Notes under the pieces: generated by a model | What the model saw: only the letters and a program-made list of their open reading frames with translations | Databases searched by the model: none | What the model was told of the DNA's origin: nothing | From: Methylomonas aurea | GTDB taxonomy: Bacteria; Pseudomonadota; Gammaproteobacteria; Methylococcales; Methylomonadaceae | Direction of reading: 5' to 3' | NCBI RefSeq assembly: GCF_024505045.1 | Contig: NZ_JANIBM010000007.1 | Coordinates: 124,001-188,000 of the forward strand | Length of the DNA stretch: 64,000 nt | Shown here: in pieces, positions 1 through 9,222 of the stretch | Layout of the letters: each line of letters begins with the position of its first letter | Numbering within the stretch: the first letter of the stretch is position 1 | Program-made: the position numbers and the translations under genes

Positions 1-1
1 C

Positions 2-820
2 CCGAGCGTTTGCGATGCGCTACCGGCCGAGGTGCTGAACGTCGCCAATAAACGCTGCCGGATCCTGGGAAATTTCGGCGTCGGCTATAACCATATCGAC
101 ATTGCCGCCGCGCGCGAGCAAGGCTTGATTGTGACCAACACGCCCGGCGTGCTGACGGAAAGTACCGCCGATATCGCCATGACCTTGTTGCTGATGACCG
201 CGCGGCGCGGCGCCGAAGGCGACCGCTTAGTCCGCTCCGGCCGATGGCGCGGCTGGTGTCCGACTCACATGATGAGTAGCGACGTCACCGGCGCCACGTT
301 GGGATTGGTCGGCTTCGGCCGCATCGCCCAGGCCATGGCCCGGAAAGCGCACCACGGCTTCGGCATGAAAATTTTGTACGTCAAACCCAGCCCGGCCGAT
401 CCGGAAATCGTCACGAACCTGCAAGCGGTGCGTTGCGAGACGATCGAAGAACTCTTGCCGCAGTGCGATTACGTGTCGCTGCATTGCCCCGGCGGCGCCG
501 ACACCCGGCATCTGATCAACGAACGCCGCTTGAACCTGATGAAGCCCAGCGCGCACTTGATCAATACCGCTCGCGGCGATGTGGTCGACAGTAAAGCCTT
601 GATTCGGGTGTTGCGGGAAAAACGCATTGCCGGCGCCGGCCTCGATGTCTACGAAGGCGAGCCGAATATCGACCCCGGCTTTTTGGAATTGGAAAATGCC
701 GCCTTATTGCCGCATTTGGGCAGTGCCACGATCGCCACCCGCACTGCGATGGGCGAAAAAGTGCTGGCCAATTTGCAAGCGTTTTTCGCCGGCCAGGCGC
801 TACCGGACCGGGTGGTGTGA
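2..820 (+). CDS. D-2-hydroxyacid dehydrogenase (glyoxylate/hydroxypyruvate reductase type), 5'-truncated by window edge
   Basis: The reading frame is open to the left edge (the frame begins at base 2 with P-S-V-C-D-A), so the true start lies outside the window; a GTG at 32 is internal. The protein shows the Rossmann nucleotide-binding stretch LGLVGFGRIAQA, the family signature around INTARGDVVD, and the C-terminal LLPHLGSAT segment holding the catalytic His; the conserved Arg and Glu of the D-isomer-specific 2-hydroxyacid dehydrogenases are also visible. Such enzymes reduce glyoxylate or hydroxypyruvate with NAD(P)H in the cytoplasm. In a methanotroph a role in serine-cycle or glyoxylate metabolism is plausible, but the exact substrate cannot be read from sequence. 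Confidence 0.85.
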   Translation, partial: PSVCDALPAEVLNVANKRCRILGNFGVGYNHIDIAAAREQGLIVTNTPGVLTESTADIAMTLLLMTARRGAEGDRLVRSGRWRGWCPTHMMSSDVTGATLGLVGFGRIAQAMARKAHHGFGMKILYVKPSPADPEIVTNLQAVRCETIEELLPQCDYVSLHCPGGADTRHLINERRLNLMKPSAHLINTARGDVVDSKALIRVLREKRIAGAGLDVYEGEPNIDPGFLELENAALLPHLGSATIATRTAMGEKVLANLQAFFAGQALPDRVV

Positions 821-865
821 GGCCGGCGGCTCGGTACGTCCGGCCCGGGCGCTCGCCGGCGAAGA

Positions 866-1609
866 TCAGGCGGGTTGTTCGCTTCGGCGTTTTTTCAGGC
901 CCAACATGCCGATCACGCCGGCCAGAAACGACCAGACCGCGGCCGGCAGCGGCACCGGCGAGGCCTCCAAATGGTTATCCATCCGCACGTCGGCGTACAA
1001 GCCTTCGGTCTGGCCGGCCGCCAATTCGAAGCCGAACAGGCCGCTACTGCCGGCCCGCACCACGTTCAGCTCATTGAACGCGGTATCGGCCCGGTCATAA
1101 CCTTGCCACAGGCCGTCGCCGTTAAAGAAATCGATAGTGACGGAACTGGAATCGGTCGCCGATCCGGCCGCCGCGCCGAGCAGGTAATCCAGGCGCAAAC
1201 TGATGGCGTAACTGTCGCTGCCGTTATTGCGAAACTCCAAGCCGTACCAAGCCAAATGGTGCGCATCCAGCATACCCTCAGCCAGCGTGCCGCTGACGGC
1301 GAAGGTGTAACTGAAACTGCCGCTGGTGGACAACTCCGGATTGTTGGCGCTGACCAAGCCGCTGCCGTGGATTTGCACTTGCGAATATTCGTCGCCGGGA
1401 TAGGCCGGCGCATCGATCTGCCGGAAGTAGCCGACTATTTCCAGTCCGGATAGATCCCCCGGATTGTTCAGATTGGCGATACCTTCGATGCTGTAGCTCA
1501 GCGCGGCGGAGCTGTTGAAACTGGCGGCGGCATTGGCCGTCTCGGTGGCGGCCAAGCCCAATCCGGCCAATAATGCTAGCGAAACCCTGCTATTGATGGA
1601 ACTCTGCAT
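866..1609 (-). CDS. Exported VPLPA-CTERM protein
   Basis: A 247-aa protein with an N-terminal signal peptide (hydrophobic core to about residue 27, ANAA cleavage-like site) and a C-terminal tripartite sorting tail: VPLPAAVW, a hydrophobic helix, then KKRR. This is the VPLPA variant of the PEP-CTERM signal, which in known systems is processed by an exosortase at the inner membrane. The body is Ser/Gly/Asn-rich and probably beta-structured, with no enzyme motif. It lies downstream of the di-haem peroxidase gene on the same strand, separated by a terminator-like hairpin, so it may be transcribed separately. Function unknown. Confidence 0.85.
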   Translation of the reverse strand: MQSSINSRVSLALLAGLGLAATETANAAASFNSSAALSYSIEGIANLNNPGDLSGLEIVGYFRQIDAPAYPGDEYSQVQIHGSGLVSANNPELSTSGSFSYTFAVSGTLAEGMLDAHHLAWYGLEFRNNGSDSYAISLRLDYLLGAAAGSATDSSSVTIDFFNGDGLWQGYDRADTAFNELNVVRAGSSGLFGFELAAGQTEGLYADVRMDNHLEASPVPLPAAVWSFLAGVIGMLGLKKRRSEQPA

Positions 1610-1642
1610 ATATTAATCTCTACTTGATCATGATGTTCTGAA

Positions 1643-1671
1643 GGCCCGCGCTGCCTGACGCGACGCGGGCC
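1643..1671 (-). terminator. GC-rich hairpin between peroxidase and VPLPA genes
   Basis: GGCCCGCG (1643-1650) pairs with CGCGGGCC (1664-1671) around a 13-nt loop, just after the stop of the upstream minus-strand peroxidase gene and before the VPLPA gene. It lacks a strong U-tract, so it may be an attenuating or stabilising hairpin and not a full terminator. Confidence 0.45.
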
Positions 1672-1699
1672 GCTGTTATCGCAACCGACAATCTACCGG

Positions 1700-3970
1700 T
1701 CAGCGCGCCAACAACTGGTCGAACGGCAACAGCGGATCGGTCGCACCGTTGGCGCCGACCGCAGGCACGACCAGCACTTCATCCTTGGCCAGATCGGCTT
1801 GCAACGAATTGCCGGATACCACCGCCTCGTGGTTACCGACATGGCCGTTCGGCACGATTACCTCCGGATGGTCGAACGGCGCTTTTTCGTAGCGCACCCG
1901 GTCGTCGGTGAAGGTTTTTAGGTAAGCGATCAGATCGGCCCGGTTAGCCGGCGAATTGATCGAAGACGAGATGGTGCTAACCTGAAAGTGCAAATTTTCG
2001 TTATGGAAATTGCCTTGCCGGCCGTAAAACTCGATCACTTGCTCCAGCGTTGCCATACTGCCGTTGTGCATATAGGGGCCGGTCAGTTCGATATTGCGTA
2101 ACGTCGGCACTTTAAAGGCCGCCTTGACCGCCACTCCCAGATTCGCCGCATTGGCTTCATCGCGCGCCGCGCTTGGCGACGGAATAAAGGCCGTCGCCGG
2201 ATCGGCACAGTTTTGGTTGCGCAAGGCGCCTTCGCGGCTGCCATCCGCCTGCACCCCTTCCACGGCGGTGAAGTAATAAGGTTCCGGAAATTCGCTATCG
2301 ATCGCGATCGCGGTGATGAAATCGCAGGCCCGAATATTTCTGACCAGGCTGTCCTTAATGCCTTGCGGACGGTCTTGCAGGTATTGAACATATTGCGAAC
2401 TGAACGACAGCGGGTTGCCGAAATCGTCCACACCGCCGATCCCCGGATCGGCATGCGGATCGGCAACGCCGGTATTTACATAGCCCAAATCCATCAGCAA
2501 GGGCAACACATCGCCGTTATAGTCGCGGGTTACCGGATTGACATACTGGGTCATGCCGGCCGCGTAGGCTGCATTACCCGGTCCGAATGCATTCGGGCCG
2601 TAAGAAATCGGCGTTGCTGCCGGGCCGAAAGTTTTGCCCGCTTCCGGTTTTAACAAAGCTGCGTTGGTCGCCACCGCGGCCAGACTCAAGCTCGGCCCGG
2701 TATGGCATAAATTGCAGTGGTTGTTGAAAAACAAATTGCTACCGCGCTTCAAGGATTGACGCTTAGCGTCGGTTTCGGCGGGCGTGGCACCAACGATGTT
2801 GCTCCAGGTCGGACGCAACCCGGCATCCACCGGACTCAGGTCGAACGGCGACTGGTCCGACACCAAGGTCGACTGGTAAAGCTGCAGCGCCAATCCGAAG
2901 AACATCGAGAAATTGGCCTCCATCTGGTTGTAAGCCGCCTGCCCCGGCGGCGCGCCGAACGGGCCGAGGCCGCTATAAGACCAGTATTTGGCATTGAACG
3001 CCTGCATTACCAGATTTTTATAAGTGGTATTCAGCCCCGGCTGCAAATTGCCGATACTACTCAGACTGTAAGGCCCCAACACGCTATCTTCGTAGTGAAC
3101 TTTTTGGTTTTGCAGCGCCTGCCGCGCCAGCAGCTTACGGCCGATATCCGCCCAAGTCCGTTTCTGGCAACTCATCTCGGTATCGCTCAAGCCGGGTCCG
3201 GTCGCCAACGATGCCAACGACGAATTCTCCAGACGCAGTTTTTCTTTAACCACCGAACGCGAATTGACCTTGACCCAGACTCCGGCGTTCGGATCGCGCT
3301 CGCCCCAAGGGCTGCTGCCGTTGAAGATATTGTTGGCCCTGCCGTCCCAGAAATTGCGTTGGTTGAATACGGCGTTGATTACGGTCGGCGCGTTACGCGG
3401 CTCCACCCGCCGGGTGCCGGTTTGATTGACATGGAACACTTCATCGACGCTACGCGCACATTGGTCGGCATTGCCGCTGAAACGCGACGCACCGCTGAAT
3501 TGTCCGCTGAAGGTACCGGAAGACGCCACGACATCGTCGGTGGTAAAGGTCACGGTACTGAATTTATCCGCAGGATCGGCGACGCGATGCAACGGAAAAT
3601 CTTCCGGGCGCAAGGTGTGGTTGGGTCCGCCGCTGCCGGAAGCCAAGGTATCGAAAGTTTGGCCGCTGGTATTACTGCTCTTCGCACCCGGATTCAACTG
3701 ATTCTTGACCCTGGCATCGGCGCCGGCATGAAAGTGGCAGGAACCGCAGGCCATGCCGTCGCTACCGACGTTCATGTCCCAAAACAGGGCCTTGCCTAAC
3801 GCAATCGCCGCGGATTTATTCACGACAATCGGACTCGAGCCGTCCAGCAAGCCCGGCACCGGCGGCACCGGTACCCGCTGTAACGAGACCGGTACCGGGC
3901 CGTGCGCCGCCACCGGCATCGCCGCTAGTGCGGCAATCAATAAAAAAAGGATTTTCGGAAAAAGGTTCAT
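1700..3970 (-). CDS. Exported di-haem cytochrome c peroxidase-like protein
   Basis: A 756-aa protein with a signal peptide (residues 1-22) and two haem c sites: CGSCH (Cys75, Cys78, His79) and CNLCH (Cys419, Cys422, His423). The C-terminal segment VPTLRNIELTGPYMHNGS is the characteristic motif of the CcpA/MauG family. Typical bacterial CCPs are about 330-350 aa, so this is more than twice the usual length, with long insertions between the haem motifs. It should act in the periplasm or outer envelope, reducing peroxide or oxidising a protein or substrate; which one is not visible. It is paired across the locus with another large di-haem protein at 6177-8297. Confidence 0.85.
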   Translation of the reverse strand: MNLFPKILFLLIAALAAMPVAAHGPVPVSLQRVPVPPVPGLLDGSSPIVVNKSAAIALGKALFWDMNVGSDGMACGSCHFHAGADARVKNQLNPGAKSSNTSGQTFDTLASGSGGPNHTLRPEDFPLHRVADPADKFSTVTFTTDDVVASSGTFSGQFSGASRFSGNADQCARSVDEVFHVNQTGTRRVEPRNAPTVINAVFNQRNFWDGRANNIFNGSSPWGERDPNAGVWVKVNSRSVVKEKLRLENSSLASLATGPGLSDTEMSCQKRTWADIGRKLLARQALQNQKVHYEDSVLGPYSLSSIGNLQPGLNTTYKNLVMQAFNAKYWSYSGLGPFGAPPGQAAYNQMEANFSMFFGLALQLYQSTLVSDQSPFDLSPVDAGLRPTWSNIVGATPAETDAKRQSLKRGSNLFFNNHCNLCHTGPSLSLAAVATNAALLKPEAGKTFGPAATPISYGPNAFGPGNAAYAAGMTQYVNPVTRDYNGDVLPLLMDLGYVNTGVADPHADPGIGGVDDFGNPLSFSSQYVQYLQDRPQGIKDSLVRNIRACDFITAIAIDSEFPEPYYFTAVEGVQADGSREGALRNQNCADPATAFIPSPSAARDEANAANLGVAVKAAFKVPTLRNIELTGPYMHNGSMATLEQVIEFYGRQGNFHNENLHFQVSTISSSINSPANRADLIAYLKTFTDDRVRYEKAPFDHPEVIVPNGHVGNHEAVVSGNSLQADLAKDEVLVVPAVGANGATDPLLPFDQLLAR

Positions 3971-4230
3971 GCCTGCCTCGCAAACCCCTCATGCCTGCAG
4001 CGCCGCAACAGCGAGAGGCGGTCCGCAGGATCGGAGATGGGCCGAACGGTTGCGCGTCGCAGATTGCGCCGGTTCGGCCGAAACTTAAGAATGTGGCGCC
4101 GGCGGCAAACGCAGAAAACTCTGAAGCCGGCTACTTGTTATGTTGGAAACGGCCGCGAACCGGACTGGTTTCGCACAATCGCCACTAGCGATTGGTTGCG
4201 AGAAGAGGCCCGGTTGGCGGTCGCGCTGTA

Positions 4231-5226
4231 TCAAACAGCCAGCGGCTTTTTCCGGCCGAACGCGGTAACGCCGAACAATGCCGAACCGAACAGCCACACC
4301 GCGCCCGGCAGCGGAACCGCACTGACGCCGGTGTTGCTGATGGTCATGCGGTATGCCTGGCCGGCGGCCGTGCCGCAATTCTGGCCGTTGGCGTTATCGT
4401 CCGGACAGCTTCCGGCCCAGCCGATCAAGTAGTAACCTGCCTTCAACCCCTGTAGCGTCAGCATCGCTTCGCCGGCACTCAAGGTGGCGAAACCGGTGTA
4501 GACGTAAGGCGAATTTTCATTGACATTGGCCAATGCTGTGCCGTTCAGCGGATCGCTAGCACCGCCGCCGTACTGGCCAACGTTTCCGGGATTGCTCGCG
4601 CCGGCGAATAGACCTTGAACTTTATCGCCGTCGCCGTTAGTAAAGGAGTAACCGGCATTGGCGTAACCGATCCAACCGTCATGGCCGCTAACCAGCGTAC
4701 CGCCGTTGGATTTCATCCAGCCGTTACTGCCCAGGCTCGGATTGACGCCGACTTCTTTGTCGTGGCCGGCCACTCCGCCATCGGACGGGCCGCGGACCTG
4801 GCTCCATTCATGGCCGTAACCGCCGCCCGTGGCCGATCCGACGACCATAGGCGCAGAGCCGCTGGTCCAGATCGAAAAGCCCGGATAATTCATCGGCGAC
4901 GCGCCGCCGTTTTGTTTCAGATTGACGTTGACGTCGAACCGGGTGCCGGCGGCCAAGTCCGCAGAATTACCGACCTGAAAAATCCGGAACTGTGCGGTGT
5001 GAGTCCAGCCGTAGTTGAAGCCGGTACCGTAATCGGCCCAGGCCCGCTTCGGCGCGTTGCCGGAAACCGTCGCGCTGTCGCCGGCGCCGATCACGCCCAA
5101 GCTTAAAGGACTGATAGCGGCCGCCTGCCCGGAATATGCGGTCATGGCGCCGGCGCCGAGTACGGCAAGAATGGCATGGCGTAAGCTGTGTTGGTTGATA
5201 CCCATCATTTGGATGCCTCGATACAT
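4231..5226 (-). CDS. Exported VPLPA-CTERM protein
   Basis: A 331-aa protein with an N-terminal signal (hydrophobic stretch about residues 13-36) and a C-terminal tail VPLPGAVWLFGSALFG followed by GRKK, the VPLPA type of PEP-CTERM sorting signal. The body is rich in Gly/Asn/Ser, with a Cys pair near the tail (SCPDDNANGQNC), suggesting a disulphide-stabilised extracellular beta-domain. The start at 5226 gives MYRG; a later Met (MMGINQHS) is a plausible alternative. It lies upstream of the di-haem peroxidase on the same strand and divergent from the second peroxidase. Function unknown; a surface or matrix protein is likely. Confidence 0.82.
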   Translation of the reverse strand: MYRGIQMMGINQHSLRHAILAVLGAGAMTAYSGQAAAISPLSLGVIGAGDSATVSGNAPKRAWADYGTGFNYGWTHTAQFRIFQVGNSADLAAGTRFDVNVNLKQNGGASPMNYPGFSIWTSGSAPMVVGSATGGGYGHEWSQVRGPSDGGVAGHDKEVGVNPSLGSNGWMKSNGGTLVSGHDGWIGYANAGYSFTNGDGDKVQGLFAGASNPGNVGQYGGGASDPLNGTALANVNENSPYVYTGFATLSAGEAMLTLQGLKAGYYLIGWAGSCPDDNANGQNCGTAAGQAYRMTISNTGVSAVPLPGAVWLFGSALFGVTAFGRKKPLAV

Positions 5227-5437
5227 GGTTCAAAAATAAGAAATTGCATGATTGCCTGTTCCGGGGCAGTCAGGCCGTCTCCGCACGAGACCCCTGAATT
5301 TCCGCATCCTCCTCACGGCAGGTTTGGCTTTTTCCCGACAGTGATATCGTTTCGCGCTATCACACAAGGCATTAAGCACAATCCATACCTATTTTTTTCA
5401 TTTAAATTTCAATATGTTACAAAATAAATACCAAAGT

Positions 5438-5455
5438 CTGCGGGATATGCCGCAG
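5438..5455 (+). promoter_or_regulatory. 18-bp near-palindrome, copy 1 (putative operator)
   Basis: CTGCGGGATATGCCGCAG: arms CTGCGG/CCGCAG around GATATG. The exact reverse complement occurs 334 bp away at 5772-5789. In the orientation shown each copy is followed by a run of T (GTTTTT here). Two near-palindromic copies in one divergent promoter region are typical of binding sites for a dimeric regulator, but no regulator can be named. Confidence 0.5.
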
Positions 5456-5771
5456 TTTTTGCCGATTTGCGGCCCAAAACGGCAAAATCCGGCAAAAACA
5501 CAATAAAACCAAATTGTTTCAACGCCTTGCGGCCTCCGACCGCTACAGGCCGGATAGCGCTTAAACCGGCTTCCGCCCCGCCTTTGGTTGTAACAGCGGC
5601 CGGTCGCAACGGCGGCCAAACCGCTGCGGAAAGAAGCAACCCCATTACGCTATACGATTGTTTTATATCGATTAATTATCAGAAAAAGCCCAAAGCGCTG
5701 CAGATATCTAACAACCGGAATCGATCTCAGCCGCACAAATAAACACACAAATTATGTGATTTCACTTGTTT

Positions 5772-5789
5772 CTGCGGCATATCCCGCAG
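5772..5789 (-). promoter_or_regulatory. 18-bp near-palindrome, copy 2 (inverted)
   Basis: CTGCGGCATATCCCGCAG, the perfect reverse complement of 5438-5455. The outer arms are the same; only the central base pair orientation differs. Flanks share TCTGCGG..CCGCAGTTT on the written strand. It lies about 390 bp upstream of the di-haem gene start at 6177. Confidence 0.5.
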
Positions 5790-6176
5790 TTTGCAATCGG
5801 CCGCCGCTCCCATTTCCAGGCCGGGTTTCACATGGTGATCCCGAGTGAAGGCGTCGGGAGAAATCGTGCCACCCAATGCCGCAACCCGCTCCGGCTGCGC
5901 GCTTCCGGCCGCGGCCAATCCGGCAAAACGGCACGCCGAGACTGTTTTCGACACCGAAACACCGTTTCGCCGACGCAAGGCAGACAAGCGGATAAAATGA
6001 ATACAACACTTTGATTTAATTGAACTTATCCCAACGCAGGCATGGCTATTGCTTACCGGACTTACCGACTGCCCGCCCCGGCACGGAAATTTGCGGCAAC
6101 CCTTCAGTAAGGCGTTTGCTGCGATTCTTTCGGCCCCAACGCGCAGCGGCTTTGTCAGTTCGATGGTGGATTTAAT

Positions 6177-8297
6177 ATGAAATTACCCTATAAGCGTGCG
6201 TTGGCCTTCGCGGCCGCACTCGGAATCGGATTTATCCTTGCGCCGCAGCCGGATGCGCCGTTTACCGGCCACGGCGACCCCGAAGCTCTAAGCCGGTTGT
6301 ACCAACGCTGGAAAAACGCGCACGAGCAATCCGCTAGTCCGGACACGCTGCAAATCGGCTTGAGCTACTCCAAGGCGCTATCCGCGCGCTTCAGCCCGGC
6401 CGCCGGCCGGCTCCAACTCAATCTACGTACCGGCCTGCTGCAGGCAACGGCGTCCGATTTACCCGAAACAAGCCAATACGAACTCTGGTTATTGGATAAC
6501 CATCAGCAAACCCGGCAACGGCTGCGTATCGGCCGACTAGAGCCGGCAGCGGGCGGCCAACGCCTGACGGTACAACTCGATCCGCAGCAAATGCGCGGAT
6601 TTACGCTGGACGCTGCGGCGATCGTCCAAGCGGGAACGTCTCCTGATAACGGCGGCCTGTTGTTCGGCTCGCCGAGCCTGCTGCAGCGCCTGTATTTCAC
6701 CGAGCACGACTGGCCGGGTGCGACGCTGGCCTCCGCCGGCGACATGTCCACCCCGGAGCGCGCGCCGTTCGAATTTCTATTGCCCAAGACTGCCCAAGCC
6801 GGCAATTTCGGCCGCGGCCCGCAATTGGCGCAGCTAATCGCCCGCGGCCAGAAGATTTTTACCGAAGAGACCTTCGGCGGTAACGGCCGCACCTGCGCCA
6901 CCTGCCACCGCCCGGACAATAACCATACGATCGATCCGAATTACATCGCCAAATTGCCGAAGAGCGACCCGCTGTTTGTCGCCGAGATCAAGCCGGAACT
7001 GGCCGATTTGGAAAAACCGGCACTGTTGCGCCAGTTTGCGCTTTTCGTCGCCAACGCCGACGGCTTCGACCGGCCGCCGGTAATGCGCAGCGCATCGCAC
7101 TTACTGGGTCTGGCCAACACGCTGACCTTCGAACGCGCGGTCAATCCGGGCTACGGTAACGGCGAATTCCCCCAGGACGAAGCCTATTTCAACGACCACG
7201 ATCCTGAAGCGCAGCAGTCCGGCACCCACACCCAAGCCATAGGTTGGTCCGGCGACGGCGCGCCGGACGGCGGTTCGTTGCGCGACTTCGCCAAGGGCGC
7301 GATCAAGCAGCATATGCCGAAAACGCTGGTCCGGGCCGAAAACATCGATTTCCGAATGCCCAGCGAGGACGAACTAGACGCCTTGGAAGCCTATATGCTG
7401 TCCTTGGGGCGCAGCGGCGAATTGGACCTAGGCAAGCTGTATTTCAAATCGCCGCTGGTACAAAACGGCCTGTTATTGTTCAACACCAAAAACAATCCGA
7501 AAGCCGCGGACGGTTCGGTCATTTTCGGCGCCACGGCCAACTGTAACGGTTGCCACTTCAACGCTGGCGGCATCAGTTCCACCACCAACGCCAATCCGAC
7601 CCGTGATACCGGCGTCGAGCGGATGCGCGACCAGTTGCACCATTTGGCCGATCCGACCCTGGCTTACGACGGCGGCTTCGGCCAGATCCAGCAAAACGAT
7701 TGCGGCCCGAATTTCGACGAAATCTGTTTTAGCGACGGTAGCGTTGCGCCGAACGGTACCACCTCGCGGCCGGCCGGACACCACGGTTTGAACCGTTTCA
7801 ACACCCCATCACTGGTCGAGGCAGCCGACACGGCGCCGTTCTTCCATAACAACAGCGTGACGACGCTGGAAGAAAGCGTCGCCTACTACAGTTCCGACGC
7901 CTTCAACAGCTCGCCCGGCGCGTTTACCTCCAGTAAAGCGAATCGGCAGGGCAAATTGGACTCGTCGCAAGTCATCGCCGTAGCATTGTTTTTACGCTCG
8001 ATCAATGTCCTGGAAAACATCCGCAGCTCCAACCTGCTGGACAAAAGAGCCATGGAACAAAACGGCGAGCAAAGCTTGAAGTCAGTGAGATTGGCAATAG
8101 CGGATACCCAAGACGCAGTCGAGGTATTGCAGCAAGCCGTCATCAACCCCTATCCGGAGGCGTTGGCAAAGTTACAGCAGGCGCTGAATCTGGAGACGAT
8201 GGCCGGCAACCGATTTTATCCGGGCAGAATCGGGCTGTTGCGCCAAGCAATTGCGTTAAAGGAACAGGCCCGCAACCTGATGGTGAGCGGCGGTTAG
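6177..8297 (+). CDS. Membrane-anchored/exported di-haem cytochrome c peroxidase-like protein
   Basis: A 706-aa protein with an N-terminal hydrophobic segment (about residues 8-22). Residues about 60-175 form a beta-rich domain without haem motifs. Two c-type haem sites follow, CATCH (Cys240, Cys243, His244) and CNGCH (Cys456, Cys459, His460). The C-terminal FNTPSLVEAADTAPFFHNNS and following TLEESVAYY match the CCP/MauG fold. It is longer than classical CCP and has an extra N-terminal domain. It is transcribed divergently from the VPLPA/peroxidase pair. A role in envelope redox chemistry, peroxide reduction or oxidative protein/polymer modification is inferred from the fold only. Confidence 0.85.
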   Translation: MKLPYKRALAFAAALGIGFILAPQPDAPFTGHGDPEALSRLYQRWKNAHEQSASPDTLQIGLSYSKALSARFSPAAGRLQLNLRTGLLQATASDLPETSQYELWLLDNHQQTRQRLRIGRLEPAAGGQRLTVQLDPQQMRGFTLDAAAIVQAGTSPDNGGLLFGSPSLLQRLYFTEHDWPGATLASAGDMSTPERAPFEFLLPKTAQAGNFGRGPQLAQLIARGQKIFTEETFGGNGRTCATCHRPDNNHTIDPNYIAKLPKSDPLFVAEIKPELADLEKPALLRQFALFVANADGFDRPPVMRSASHLLGLANTLTFERAVNPGYGNGEFPQDEAYFNDHDPEAQQSGTHTQAIGWSGDGAPDGGSLRDFAKGAIKQHMPKTLVRAENIDFRMPSEDELDALEAYMLSLGRSGELDLGKLYFKSPLVQNGLLLFNTKNNPKAADGSVIFGATANCNGCHFNAGGISSTTNANPTRDTGVERMRDQLHHLADPTLAYDGGFGQIQQNDCGPNFDEICFSDGSVAPNGTTSRPAGHHGLNRFNTPSLVEAADTAPFFHNNSVTTLEESVAYYSSDAFNSSPGAFTSSKANRQGKLDSSQVIAVALFLRSINVLENIRSSNLLDKRAMEQNGEQSLKSVRLAIADTQDAVEVLQQAVINPYPEALAKLQQALNLETMAGNRFYPGRIGLLRQAIALKEQARNLMVSGG

Positions 8298-8390
8298 GTC
8301 AGAAGGGCGGAATGCGACGGGATATTGCAGCGCAGGCAGGACTGACACCACCGCCTTGCAAATTCTGCCGCAGCCGATTTTCGGCAGGCA

Positions 8391-8430
8391 TAAAAAAAGC
8401 CGGCGAGGCGCACCTCGTCCGGCTCTCGAA
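8391..8430 (-). terminator. Rho-independent terminator of the VPLPA gene at 8453
   Basis: On the minus strand AGCCGGACGAGG pairs with CCTCGCCGGCT and is followed by a run of seven T. It lies about 25 bp after the stop of the 8453-8956 gene. Confidence 0.75.
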
Positions 8431-8452
8431 GGGTTTAGGCTTCGGCCGAAGC

Positions 8453-8956
8453 TTAAGCTTGAACCAGCGTTTTCCGGCGTCCGGTGTAAAGGAAACCCAA
8501 CAAAGCGCTTGTCATGAACCAGATAGAGGCAGGAAGAGGAACTACAGAACCACCACCTTGATCAGCAGCAGGCTTGATATCGAAGCCGTACAGCAAAACC
8601 AAATTGTTGGAAGGCACGCTTGTTTTGGCAAAACTCAACAAATACATATTGCCAAGCAATGAGCCATTAGCGGCTTCACCCAGCCACTTACCCGCATCCC
8701 AAAGGCCCAATTTAAAGCTGCCGGTAGCAGTATAGCTACCAATACCTGTAAATGAGTAAAGTGGTGCGGCGGTGTTCAAATCAGCATTCGCTGCGAAAAT
8801 ACCGAAAGTTTCAGAGCTCGGTAATCCAAACAGGCTAATTGACAGGAAATTACTATCTCCGTCAGTTGATTCCCAAATGGTACTCGCAGAACTTGCAGTC
8901 GAAACGGCCAACAATAACGCGGCAAGCCAGAGTCTTAAAGATAAAAGCGTTTTCAT
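8453..8956 (-). CDS. Small exported VPLPA-CTERM protein
   Basis: A 167-aa protein with a signal peptide (about residues 1-24, ending SSASTIW) and the C-terminal sorting signal VPLPASIWFMTSALLGF followed by TGRRK. The middle part is a short Ser/Gly/Leu-rich domain with no catalytic motif. It stands alone between converging and diverging neighbours and has its own strong terminator. With the genes at 866 and 4231 it makes three VPLPA proteins within 8 kb, suggesting they are clients of one exosortase-like processing system encoded elsewhere. Function unknown. Confidence 0.82.
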   Translation of the reverse strand: MKTLLSLRLWLAALLLAVSTASSASTIWESTDGDSNFLSISLFGLPSSETFGIFAANADLNTAAPLYSFTGIGSYTATGSFKLGLWDAGKWLGEAANGSLLGNMYLLSFAKTSVPSNNLVLLYGFDIKPAADQGGGSVVPLPASIWFMTSALLGFLYTGRRKTLVQA

Positions 8957-9222
8957 GGATATTCCCCATTAATTAACGTTAACAAACGGCCATCCATCTG
9001 GCCACCTAGTCCGGAGTTGGAGATTTTTCCAAAATAACCGCCTCCGAACCGAGGATGAAAGCCGCAGCCTTCACCCAAAATTAATTATACAAGAAACATG
9101 CCAATAAAATTCAAATATAGATTTCAACGGATTAAGTTTGCCGGATTGAAGCGAATGTAAAATTAGCCGACACTTTTCCCTGTAAATTGAGTGATTAACG
9201 TCTCGGCTGCGCCATTTTGGTA

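Larger units (their letters stand above)
5227..6176. promoter_or_regulatory. 950-bp divergent intergenic region with paired operator-like palindromes
   Basis: No convincing gene is seen here. The region separates the minus-strand VPLPA gene from the plus-strand di-haem protein. It contains AT-rich tracts (about 5380-5430 and 5650-5770) suitable for promoters, and two copies of an 18-bp near-palindrome listed separately. Its length is unusual for this otherwise compact genome, which suggests regulatory content or a decayed gene. Confidence 0.5.

Noticed and set aside
2717-3799. A 360-residue plus-strand frame opposite the di-haem peroxidase
   Set aside because: Antisense shadow of a GC-rich gene; no ribosome-binding site or motif, while the minus strand has signal peptide and haem sites.
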